Below, piece by piece: positions 45,430 to 56,774 of a stretch of 64,000 nucleotides of DNA (its first letter is position 1; every line of letters begins with the position of its first letter). The position numbers and the translations under genes were made by a program. The notes beneath the pieces were generated by a model that searched no databases, had not been told where the DNA came from, and saw only the letters and a list, made by a program, of their open reading frames with translations. Source of the DNA: Glandiceps talaboti (taxonomy: Eukaryota > Hemichordata > Enteropneusta > Spengelidae); contig NC_135557.1 of the NCBI RefSeq assembly GCF_964340395.1, forward strand, positions 19,897,225-19,961,224, read 5' to 3'.

Positions 45430-47960
45430 GAGGTCTGTATCAACTTGATGTGATCACAATTATAAATCTCTTCTTGATTTGTATAATTTATGACCTTTGA
45501 GTTTGCGCAGAAAGATTTTTTATTGTGTTTTTGAACTTGTTTAATCATTGTTTGATTCTGCCGAGTTCCTCTGTTAGAATAGAATGATTTACATATACCA
45601 TATAACAGGGTCGATGTCAAAGTTTCTCATCCTCGCAGTCTTTTGGAAATACTTTAATTCCATTAGTCTGCATTGTGATGTAGCTACAGGGATTTTTCTA
45701 TATGTTTATTTATTTCTGGATTGGTGAATTTTCATGTAACAATGTTACCAACCTTCAAAACATTTCTCTCCTATCTGAATATAATGGTTACACATTGGTT
45801 TGATATAGCAATTCTAATTTAGATACTGGTATTGAATCTTTACCAATCAATTCAGATTGTGAGAAACAAATGACGTCACTCTCGTCATTGAACCTATACA
45901 CCGCATATCACGGGTAAATGCTTATGTAAAGAGTAGCACCAACGTGTGGGGACTTCTCCTAACAGATCTTAAATATTGGGAATACTGATTACGGTGATAC
46001 TATATCGCCAGAAAACAAATTAAAATCAAATAACACAGAACGCTATCAGAAAAGATAGACGGACGGACCGACGGACCGACTGACCAACCGTAACAGGTGG
46101 TAAAATATCCTGAGCCGGTTTCCGGATACTTGTACACCGGAAATGAAAAATGAAAAAAAAACCTAAAAAATAAATCAAAGCCACGGCATTATTCCCCAAT
46201 AAAAAGAAAACTATATAGAGTATCGAATGTAAAAATGAAATTATAATATTAACACAATTATTCAAAAGTGTTTCATAGTAAAAGAGAAAGATGTAAAAGT
46301 AAAATAAAAATCAAATCATGATGTTCAAAAACTCAACCTCAAAAGAAAACATGTCAATAGTTATAAAAGGTTCAAATTCTATATCTATAAACAGAAATGA
46401 AGTGGAACAGATAAAAACTGATATACAATTAAAAGTATGCTTCCTTATAGACATGAATGTTAAAACTTCATTTACCAGATAGTATTGTTTGTCCATGTGA
46501 TTGATCTTTACTAATCCATATCTTACTTGTTGACTTGATTCACAATCAGATTGATAGTATGTGATATCAGTAACTGAATAAATCAAATAACCTGGATCAA
46601 AATAGAGTAAACAATTACTGGACACGGTTAAAGGTTTACGTGCATAGTTAAGCATAAAATTGGTGTCATCCATCAAAGCTATTAGTCAGTAACTGTTAAT
46701 CATTGTTTAGAAAACCAAACAAACGGACACCATGGTGACCGCATTCACCATCCAGCCGCATTATTACCATGATTGTAACCCAGGAAATGACCCTTATATG
46801 ACTTTTTTACGGAATACAATTGATCAACTAACTATATTACCTGCCATCCCTTCGGGCATTAGCTGGTTGCGCACACCACGAGCAAGTTTCTATTCAGGTT
46901 TACCTATCATGGCGTGCACTTGTCTCCCACAACTTCTGCGAAGTCTATCTAAACGTAGACTGTCTGTGAGCTAAAATAGTATAGCTATTCTTTCCATTAT
47001 TCTCAATCAAGATATTGAATAGATAATTTGAAATGGAACCAGAAACCATCAGTGAAATAATACAATAGAACTTATTGTATATGTGTTTCCCTGTCGATAA
47101 AATTAAATTAACACTTACATGAAACTGAGGTATCATTTCCTCGATCAGATTGCAAACAATTTATTCACAGAAAACTTGAGAGCAATGATATTTCGGTGTG
47201 GACCCATTGATCAATTTACATTGCACCATACTATATGCAGACTAAACAAATATGTTTACCCACAATACAGGTGATTCAATATTGTACAGATTGGGATGAT
47301 ATTAGGAGTATGTCAATTACAACTAACAAAGCAATTACAAAAAACTTTCCCGTTGTAGCTAGTGCAACTATAAAGGACGGTATTTCACAAAAGCTTGGTA
47401 CTTTTAAATAAAAAACACGACTGGAATGGATGGAGTAAAGGGGAATGAGCGTCATTTATGGGATAAGAAATAAAAATAGGAATATTGCCAAAATAACTTT
47501 TGTCCTTGCCTCTGCCACAGAAAAACCCCTATTGTCAGATGTCTGTCCTAAATAAATGCCCTTTTAAATCATGTATCAGACGACATTTGTTGGGTGAGTT
47601 TAAACAAAGACGGTGGTTTATCATCGACGTATATGGTTTAAAGTACTGAGTTTTTATCTTTTTTATCATTAACTATAGAGTCTGTACAGAGTTGTGCTTA
47701 TTAAGTCACGTGATTTGACATGGTCATAGGAAGGGACACCTAGGTGATGATTTATAGATTATCCAAAGTAAGTCAGTAGAATATGTTACAGTGTAATATA
47801 TCCATGCTCACTTAATCAGTTGATACATTTTTACTAAACTGAAAATACTTACTTGAAACCTTAATTAAATTATTCTAAATAATGTGTTATGTTTCCAGGT
47901 AGTTTAAAAATTATACCAAGTTTCAATTCAATCAATTGCAAATTGCTCCCATTATGCAGT
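45430..47960. other. No convincing gene
   Basis: AT-rich. An 80-codon ORF at 46732-46974 (+) has a good start context (ACACCATGG), but I recognise no domain and see no repeat of it elsewhere in the window. No RNA gene or element seen. Confidence 0.4.
46732..46974 (+). CDS. Small ORF of unknown status (80 aa)
   Basis: ATG in a strong context (ACACCATGG), 80 codons, Pro/Thr/Leu-rich, starting MVTAFTIQPHYYHDCNPGND. No signal peptide, membrane segment or known motif that I can name. ORFs of this length occur by chance in this sequence, so the call is weak. Confidence 0.15.
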   Translation: MVTAFTIQPHYYHDCNPGNDPYMTFLRNTIDQLTILPAIPSGISWLRTPRASFYSGLPIMACTCLPQLLRSLSKRRLSVS

Positions 47961-47967
47961 GAATAGA

Positions 47968-48580
47968 TTGAACTGAGAGAATCTCATGGTATTGTGGTGT
48001 CTGTCATAATAGATTGAACCGAGTGAATCTCATGGTATTGTGGTGTCTGTCATAATAAATTGAACCGTGAGAATCTCATGGTATTGTGGTGTCTGTCATA
48101 ATAGATTGAACCGAGAGAATCTCATGGTATTGTGGTGTCTGTCATAATAAATTAAACCGAGAGAATCTCATGGTATTGTGGTGTCTGTCATAATAGATTG
48201 AACCGAGAGGATCTCATGGTATTGTGATGTCTGTCATAATAGATTGAACCGAGAGGATCTCATGGTATTGTGGTGTCTGTCATAATAGATTGAACCGAGT
48301 GAATCTCATGGTATTGTGGTGTCTGTCATAATAGATTGAACCGAGAGAATCTCATGGTATTGTGATGTCTGTCATAATAAATTGAACCGAGAGAATCTCA
48401 TGGTATTGTGGTGTCTGTCATAATAGATTGAACCGAGAGGATCTCATGGTATTGTGGTGTCTGTCATAATAGATTGAACCGAGAGGATCTCATGGTATTG
48501 TGGTGTCTGTCATAATAGATTGAACCGAGAGGATCTCATGGTATTGTGGTGTCTGTCATAATAGATTGAACCGAGAGGAT
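47968..48580. repeat. 46-bp minisatellite, about 13 copies
   Basis: Unit GAATCTCATGGTATTGTGGT + GTCTGTCATAATAGATTGAACCGAGA (46 bp), highly homogeneous with G/A and A/T variants at fixed places. Non-coding. Confidence 0.9.
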
Positions 48581-48689
48581 GACAATATTTCATATATGAT
48601 TTAAATGCTGAAGAATCAACATTGTAGACATCATATCATTGTTACGAATATCGTATGGAATGTAACGATTTTAAATTCAATGTTACAGT

Positions 48690-49021
48690 ATAAAAGCTAC
48701 ATCGTATATGGTAGTTCGTTGACACGATTGAGTCCAGTGACAAAGTTCTTATCTACTTTGACCAGTGTTCAATGTTTACGCTCTGCACCATACAACAACA
48801 ACAACACCATATATGGTAGTTTGGTTGAAGGCAATGGCAACATAAAACGAGGTCAGATGTTTACACACTGACAGACTATTCGATGTCGTCGTTAGTGTAA
48901 CCACTATGCTGTGTTCTCTCCATCTATGCAGCTTAGTCATTTATGTCTTCTTCATCGACCAATTGTACTGAGAATAAATAACTCCTTGGTATACTTCAGG
49001 TTAGTTTACTGTTAACACAGG
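48690..49021 (+). promoter_or_regulatory. Possible promoter / non-coding first exon, copy 2
   Basis: Shares ordered blocks with 38206-38480 (ATCGTATATGG-TAGTTCGTTGACACG, GATGTTTACACACTGACAGAC, CTTCAG|GTTAGTTTACTGTTAACACAG). As there, a donor-like site ends the block and a (TA)n array follows. Confidence 0.25.
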
Positions 49022-49107
49022 TTCTATTCAAAACTGTGTCTTCTCTTAAAAAAGAAACACGAAACTATTTACCAACAACGAAATGGGCTATTCAAACATA
49101 TCGTGTT

Positions 49108-49221
<114 letters not shown>

Positions 49222-49684
49222 AGGGAACGAACAAAATATATTTATCGACATTTTTCCAAACTTTTGGCTGGCTGTTTAAAAATGTTTATTCAATCGTCTA
49301 TTAATCCCTGTTATTGTTTGTGAAAAACACGGACGTTTGGCTGTTGCTATGGGCGTGGTCATGGTTGATACGAATATTTGCATACATTTTCTGACTGTCT
49401 ACTCATTTGCCTACCAGATGATATGGGAATTTCACCAAAACACACTGCCATTTGTTGCTAAGGGCGTTGTCATGGATGCTAGGGCCAATTGTTTTAAAAT
49501 ATTTTGAAGAAAGTCTGCAGAATGACACTTCTAAAAATATCTCACCAAGTTTCAGTCTCATTGACAAAGTACTTTTTGAGATATACATTTTTAACCAAAA
49601 TTCTTATCACCTAAGTTGCATATTACTGATGAGATCATTTCTTCATCTATACATCCATGCATCCCTATTAAATTCTTTTGGAAT

Positions 49685-49812
49685 TAAGCAATAACCCCCG
49701 CCGAAGGCGGGTATACACGAGATTTTGGTACAATTCGCGACATTCGGCGAGTGCTATATGGAGCGAATTGTACCAAATTCGAGTGTATACCCGCCTTCGG
49801 CGGGGGTTATTG
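49685..49812. repeat. Foldback element (~128 bp hairpin)
   Basis: Arms of about 50 bp (AAGCAATAACCCCCGCCGAA ... and its inverted copy ending GGTTATTGCT) with a ~24-bp loop. Near perfect; GC-rich stem base (CCGCCGAAGGCGG is itself a hairpin). Non-coding. Confidence 0.75.
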
Positions 49813-49819
49813 CTATTAT

Positions 49820-50990
49820 ATTATATATCAAAATATGTGTCTATTTCTTCTAAATGTGATTCTGTGGTTATTTATATGCCTGAAAAGGCGAATTCACACG
49901 TACAGAAAAAGATCGTCGGTAATAGATCGTCGGGAACGAGCATATTTTGATGAGTGGATACGTTCATGTCGCCCCCCCCCCCACACACACACGTACTGCA
50001 TGAACACAAACCGTACACTGCATTGCATAGCATTGATAAATTACTTTATTTACATCATATATAATGCATAACGAAAACGCGTTGAAAACTAGCAACAAAG
50101 AAAACGGGGCAAGAGGTCAAAGAAAGTAACAATTTTGTTTGGATATTTACATAAGAACAATACAATCTTGTACACTTCTAAAAATAGATGTCTCGGCGTT
50201 GAATCCGCGGAGAAAGCTCGTGACAGTAAATCAGAGACGCGACGTTACACAGTCTACTTTATTTTAATGGTTACCAAATTGAACATTGACTGAACCTGAA
50301 AATGTACAGTTTTGAAATAATCCTGACGCACTTGACTGATGGTTAAAAGTTAAATTGGTGTTGCTTGATTCAACGAGAGCAGGACACTGAGACGGCTCGT
50401 TGCATGGGAGAACTTGTACCTTATCAGCCATGGCCAGTGATGTTGAAGCCACTGATCGATCGTTGCTTTCGATCGCAAGGTCATCGGTGGAATTATTTGG
50501 ACTACTGTAACCAAAACTATTGTACAGGATACCTGACACACCTTTACTCTGAGGAAGTGTTAACTTATTGGTATAAGCACGAACACATTCAGCTTATATG
50601 TACTATTCATATGCTAGTTTAGGGGCCCATTTTACCACTGCCAGCCGTGGTAAAATGGGATTTTACCACAGTTATTATCCAATCAGAATGGCACATAGTA
50701 GCATGATATAATATAATATATGTTTTTAATCGAAAATACACACCATCATATCATGAACATTTCTTACTATAAACACCCTGAAGAATGTTTCACCCAAATT
50801 TCGTCCCAATCTGCCCAGTAGATTTTAAATTTCAGCTTTTTGACGAAAAATCACATTGTTTTACCCAAATCACACAACGGTGATAGGATCATTTTCACTT
50901 AAACACTTTCCCAACTAGACACCCAAGGTAATGCACCCACAAAATATCATGGCAATCGGTCCAGCAGTTTTTGACTTTACATGCACACTC
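49820..50990. other. No gene; end of a dispersed repeat
   Basis: A C-run and (CA)n at 49971-49991. An inverted repeat around TTTTACCAC lies at 50629-50680. From about 50760 the text leading to TCATGGCAATCGGTCCAGCA and the following (CAGA)n looks like the tail of a dispersed repeat. Confidence 0.4.
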
Positions 50991-50996
50991 ACATCC

Positions 50997-51241
<245 letters not shown>

Positions 51242-52105
51242 CGGCGATCCCTATAGCACTACTGAACCTCAGTTCAGTTGTGCTAAAAATGAAAACAATA
51301 CGATTTTAGAAGAGCTTCAAATTACTTGAAATCTCGAAATTGTAGGGGTCTATATCAGGTTCATTGTTTCTCAAATACGCGCCAATCTGTCTGAAAATTC
51401 ATAAATAGAGACCAAAGGGGTTTTGTAAAAATCTGTTCGTTTAAGACTTTTGATTTTTCGAAGAATTATGTGACTTCACTGACTACTGGAGTAAAACCAT
51501 TGTAAAACAGTAACTTTACGTACATCTACATTAGCCCTGCTTCCAGATGGTGTACGGACTCGTGTCCCTCACGAAAATAAGAAAATGTCGAAAATACGGA
51601 CTTCTAACACCGTTATTCTGTTTGTATTATATGTATACATACAGACTGATTTAGGATACGCCTTGCTTGTCAAGTATCAATCTTTTAATTCTATTAAAGC
51701 TCTGTAGTAAATAAAGTGCGAAATGAATTCGAAATAGTGTGTAGATTTCACTAAAAATTGTGCTATCAACAAGTAAATGAGTCCATACGGTTCACTACGG
51801 CGTTCCAGGTCGATAATAGTCGACATCTTTTTCACTAAACATTGCAACAATGCATAATCAATCGATATTGTACCTGTCATAAAGTATTTAAAAAGTGATA
51901 CATGATTATTGAGCAAAATAGAACCAGATTGGGCCATAGTGATTGAGAGTATATTCATTTTCGTTAAATGTCAGTGTCACAACACAGACAGGGAAGAAAT
52001 GTCTTCCTTATCTATAGTCAAAAACGGGGAGGGATCGTTTGTCAGGATTTGGTATCAATTATCGGATCATGGCTTAGACCTATATATGAGTTGGTTCATG
52101 TAGTA
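51242..52105. other. No feature recognised
   Basis: AT-rich; no convincing ORF or repeat. Confidence 0.4.
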
Positions 52106-52109
52106 CCTC

Positions 52110-52699
52110 TGTAACAAACTGGGGGTTACCTCTACTGTTAACGTAACCCTCCTTCAATGTTACTCTCTCTCGCCACTCTGTACACGGGATCGACTTGGAC
52201 TTTTAGGGAAATAGCTAAGACTATACACAATGTTCATGGTTAACCTGGATCATTTAGAAGTGGCCACGGAGCAGATCGAAGCTCCTAGTCTCAGACCGTC
52301 TCTTCCAAAGACTGAATCCATCATTTATTATTCCATTAAATTCTTATAAACGTAAAATATACAATACTCAAATGATTGGGTGATAAAGTAATCAGCACCA
52401 TAAATGACTAAAACGGAAGTATTGCCGTCGCCTTAAGTCAATGCAAATGATATTGACAAATATGAAAACTAGCCAAACAATGTGATCACGTCATTGTTCT
52501 TCCAACTGTCTGTAATCAGTCATTATTTGACACTGTTGATCTTTTAATAACTTAATGTTGTCATCTTAGAAGAATACTATTCGCGATATGCAAACGTTTG
52601 TTCTAAGTATTAATTCATGACAGCTGAGAGTTCACGGTGACCTCGCAAAACATCAAAACTTAGCGAATATTAAAAAGTTGTATTCTGTCATCCGTAACA
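52110..52699 (-). repeat. LTR (3' LTR in element orientation)
   Basis: TGTAACAAACTGG ... CATCCGTAACA, 590 bp, direct copy of 54272-54862. Confidence 0.85.
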
Positions 52700-53823
52700 C
52701 TATCACCTTTTCCCAAAGTGTGGCGTCCCCGCCACACATTAAAATATTCAAAATAATTGCCTTTCATAAATGAAACACTTTCTATGGTTTTGTAAATCGA
52801 CAGAAAAGGAGAAAAGTACAAGCAATTAAAGAAATCAAACTTGGAATATTATGGATGTGTGCTCATTTCTTGAACAGCAGTCTGATTTCGAGACAGGCAG
52901 TTTACTTTCAAAGATTGGAATTGCAGCGATTATCTTTTTCAACATTGACGATAATGCGAGAGGTTATTCAAGAAGTACCTTTAGAGTCCCTCTGTCATAC
53001 AGCGTCTGACCAGACTATACAATCACTCACACAGCCGTGCCTATCTTTTACCCAGAAAAAAAATGAAATCCTTTTGAATTTTGACTTGTAAAATCTATCA
53101 TACAGGTACTCTTCAATGAAAACTCAAAAATCGTGAAAAAGTTGATAATTTCATTAAAAAAGTGATGTCATTCTTTTTTGTTAAAAAACAACAACTTTAC
53201 GTCGTGTATGATTGAAAAAAGTTGGACTAGCAGTTATCATACGGGTTTTTAGCATTTGAGGCATTTCAGAAATTCTTGCGGAATTTGAAAGGAATTTTTG
53301 CATAGACAATAATACAGCTCATTTCGGTCGGATCTCTGTTTTGCACTCAAATTTGAAAATCAAATATTTATCTTGTACTGCAGATTCAATAAAATACTAT
53401 ATTAACATGGCTCCTTCCTTTACTGTAGGACCTTTAAATCACACAGTCCGACTCAACGTGTGAGCAACGCATTCTGTAGCGTTTTCGGCTCACAATAACT
53501 CAGAGTCAATAAGACTTCGGAGTTTCCAATACTCCATACTTCAAGAAATATTCTTATTAAAACTAAAGTTTCTCCAAAAAATCATCATTAGTATTCTTTC
53601 TGCTTGTACGCGACTGTTGAGGTGTAAAACAGCATCACTGAAATGGTTGTGATAAGAAAATAGATTTCAAGAAAATTCTCATCGTCAAGCTAAATCGAGC
53701 ATACAATTATTATTTCTTACACATTTCTCTGTACACACAGTAAAAAAATGCTGATCATGAATAGAAATGAATTCGAGGAATAAAATAATGTCAATCTTTG
53801 AAAAAGGTTTTACTCCCGTATGA

Positions 53824-54093
53824 TTAACGAGTTGTTTGTCCTTCAAAAGTCTTAAGCATGTAGTTCACATGCGAACTGTTTCGGTCTGCATCAGCGTCCG
53901 ATACGCGATATCTCCAATCGCATGGCAGCTGTTCGGTCCCCGTTGAAGGTTTCACTGCTACGTTTGTCAAAGTCTCTATCGCTGTCTGTTTATTCACAAT
54001 TCCACGTTTTGAAACACAATCCAGCCTTCTGAGATGTCTTAGTCCATCACTGCAATATTTTACGAGTTCTAGTCCGAGTTGAATTCCCACCAT
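53824..54093 (-). CDS. Small ORF inside the LTR element (89 aa)
   Basis: Starts with MVGIQLGLELVKYCSDGLRH about 180 bp inside the 5' LTR (element orientation), where gag would begin. It could be a gag remnant; I recognise no gag motif. Confidence 0.25.
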   Translation of the reverse strand: MVGIQLGLELVKYCSDGLRHLRRLDCVSKRGIVNKQTAIETLTNVAVKPSTGTEQLPCDWRYRVSDADADRNSSHVNYMLKTFEGQTTR

Positions 54094-54271
54094 TGTAACT
54101 TAATCATTAAAAGTTTCCTTTCGAAAAGTTCTCGAGTCATCGATTTGTCACTCACCCACTTGCGTTGTTGTTTTTTTCTTCTCAAAGGTTGTCAATTATT
54201 CTTTATAAGTTTAAATTTGTCTTATTACACGCAGAATGGTCCTTCTAGTCCAAGGCCGGTTCTTCCACCAA

Positions 54272-54862
54272 TGTAACAAACTGGTTGGGGGCCTCTTCTG
54301 TTAACGTAACCCTCCTTCAATGTTACTCTCTCTCGCCACTCTGTACACGGGATCGACTTGGACTTTTAGGGAAATAGCTAAGACTATACACAATGTTCAT
54401 GGTTAACCTGGATCATTTAGAAGTGGCCACGGAGCAGATCGAAGCTCCTAGTCTCAGACCGTCTCTTCCAAAGACTGAATCCATCATTTATTATTCCATT
54501 AAATTCTTATAAACGTAAAATATACAATACTCAAATGATTGGGTGATAAAGTAATCAGCACCATAAATGACTAAAACGGAAGTATTGCCGTCGCCTTAAG
54601 TCAATGCAAATGATATTGACAAATATGAAAACTAGCCAAACAATGTGATCACGTCATTGTTCTTCCAACTGTCTGTAATCAGTCATTATTTGACACTGTT
54701 GATCTTTTAATAACTTAATGTTGTCATCTTAGAAGAATACTATTCGCGATATGCAAACGTTTGTTCTAAGTATTAATTCATGACAGCTGAGAGTTCACGG
54801 TGACCTCGCAAAACATCAAAACTTAGCGAATATTAAAAAGTTGTATTCTGTCATCCGTAACA
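54272..54862 (-). repeat. LTR (5' LTR in element orientation)
   Basis: TGTAACAAACTGGTTGGGG ... CATCCGTAACA, 591 bp. Confidence 0.85.
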
Positions 54863-54866
54863 CCTC

Positions 54867-56045
54867 CTTGACATTCTTAACAGGTTCAAATATCTGTTAC
54901 TTATCAACTGCAATTTGTCAGTTTGTAATTTGTAAATCCACCATCATCATAAGTCAGGGGTTACTGTAACTTAGGTCGACTTCAATAGTAATGTAGCCTG
55001 TCATCCGGGGTTCACTGTGTACCTGTTACGGGTTTTGAGCTGTTGACGACAAAACACAGACAATAAACTTTGTTATTTGGTGTGTTTTTCTGTACAAAAC
55101 AAAATTCCATCTTTTTTATTTGCCAAGACATATATTACAACGTTCTATATTAAATGTTGTGATTGGCCATTAGATCGCATCTGTGGACAATCAGACCGGA
55201 GAAGTAGCCGACATGAATTTATACGATCTCTTCACTATTTCAAAATTCGTTGTGTTGCCGGTCAAATTACATAGTCTATGGACAATTTCAAAGCATTGCA
55301 CTATTTATCATACTCGACATCGGCTGATGGCATGTTGAACTGTCCTGAAGTGAATCTTTTAAATGAACGTTTTGAACTATCTTGAACTACATAAATAAAT
55401 AGATAATTAAATAAATAACAATGATAAATAAAACTCTTCCAAAAACATGTATATAAAATCTTTATGATTTAAGGCAGAAAGTACTTTTGACATTTCTTAC
55501 AATTTATATTTGTAAAATGAATGTAAACTGTAAATAATATTTGTAAAAATTAAATAGTTTAATAGTTTAAAAGTTAAATTTGCACCATCCCTTAATTATT
55601 TGTTATCCATTTGTACCTGATTGATTATTGAAAGTTTTGAGCAAAGGACATCAAGCTCTGCATCTGAAGGCACATTTTGGTATATGTGAAATGGGTATAA
55701 ATAGCCTGTCAGGCTGTCACTGGTATTTGGTTGGTGGTGGTAGATCAACAGGTTTGATACTAATACAAATACATAGTTACAAATAAGATTGTTGTTGAGA
55801 CCCTTCATAGGGCTAATAACCACACGGACTAATAGTCTTTGCAAATTAGGCTCATCTAAAATGTCTAGAGATGCAGAGTTCATTGTCTAGTACTATTGAG
55901 TGAAACTTTCTCATATCCAAAAAAATAAAACAATGCAATATATGAAATTTTAAAATATATAAAAAAAAAACAAGGCAATATTTAAAATAACCCCTCAGCA
56001 ACATGATTTTGTCTAGTCTCTACAACCATCTACTCCATTTCTGTC
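54867..56045. other. No feature recognised
   Basis: AT-rich; no convincing ORF or repeat. Confidence 0.4.
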
Positions 56046-56233
56046 CATTTTGTCACTCTCAATAGCTTACTCCTCATTCTCATTCTCCTCATCATCATCA
56101 ACATCATCTTCTTCTTCTTCATCATTATCATCATTTTCAGCATTTCAATCACTATCTCCCTCAACTATCACCATCACTTTCCTCCTCCTTTTCCTGCTCC
56201 TTCACTTCTTCCTCTTCCTCCTCCTCCTCCCCC

Positions 56234-56287
<54 letters not shown>
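56046..56287. repeat. Pyrimidine-rich and (ATC)n tract
   Basis: TC-rich sequence passing into about 17 ATC units (56237-56286). Ser/Leu and Asp/Glu ORFs here are artefacts. Confidence 0.85.
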
Positions 56288-56342
56288 CTATTGCAAAACA
56301 CAACATTCCCATAGCACCAGGAATTATAAAAGCTCACAAGAT

Positions 56343-56568
56343 AGAAGCTATTACATCCCACTTCTACCACCAACAGAACATATATAATAAGTGATTCTTC
56401 AACTAGCTCTGATGCAGACAGTTGTTCTGACAGTGGCAATGATTCATCTGACTCAGATATAGTGGAAAGGGAGTTCGGGTCACCTGAAGTCAGTGAGAGT
56501 GAAATTTATATGTATACAAGATCAGGCCGGAGAGCAACAACATGTAAAACCAGAAGAACTGATGAATA
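56343..56568 (+). CDS. Possible acidic exon or element ORF start
   Basis: Open frame between stops, with SDSSTSSDADSCSDSGNDSS followed by a basic end YTRSGRRATTCKTRR and a stop at 56566-56568. Resembles the acidic-then-basic start of some nuclear or transposon proteins. No ATG at its start, no clear splice sites, no domain. A similar acidic stretch occurs at about 63304-63440. Confidence 0.2.
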
Positions 56569-56774
56569 GTTGTACAAAGAGACAGTCAATTACAAAAGAA
56601 TTGTTGCAAACTGAAACATATGCAATAATGGCCACCATTTCACTTGTTATTTCCATGGATCTGCATCATAGCTTCCATGGTGTGTATTTCATTCTGGTCA
56701 CTTTATTGTACTTAATGGCCATCGACCCAAGATACAAAGAAAATTAGTACATAGTCAGACAAAACGTTACAATC

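Larger units (their letters stand above)
52110..54862 (-). mobile_element. Non-autonomous LTR retrotransposon
   Basis: Two ~590-bp LTRs (52110-52699, 54272-54862), each with TG...CA ends, flanked by a 4-bp target duplication CCTC (52106-52109 and 54863-54866). The LTRs are almost identical apart from a few changes near the outer left end, so the insertion is recent. On the minus strand, TTGGTGGAAGAACCGG beside the 54272 LTR fits a tRNA primer-binding site and the purine run GGGAAAAGG beside the 52699 LTR fits a polypurine tract. The 1.57-kb interior has no gag or pol; a 89-codon ORF (53824-54093, minus) starts just inside. It must depend on a partner element; the 4-bp duplication points to a Ty3/Gypsy-type integrase. 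Confidence 0.85.

Noticed and set aside
56161-56439. Poly-Asp/Glu ORF on the minus strand
   Set aside because: Translation of the (ATC)n and TC-rich tract.
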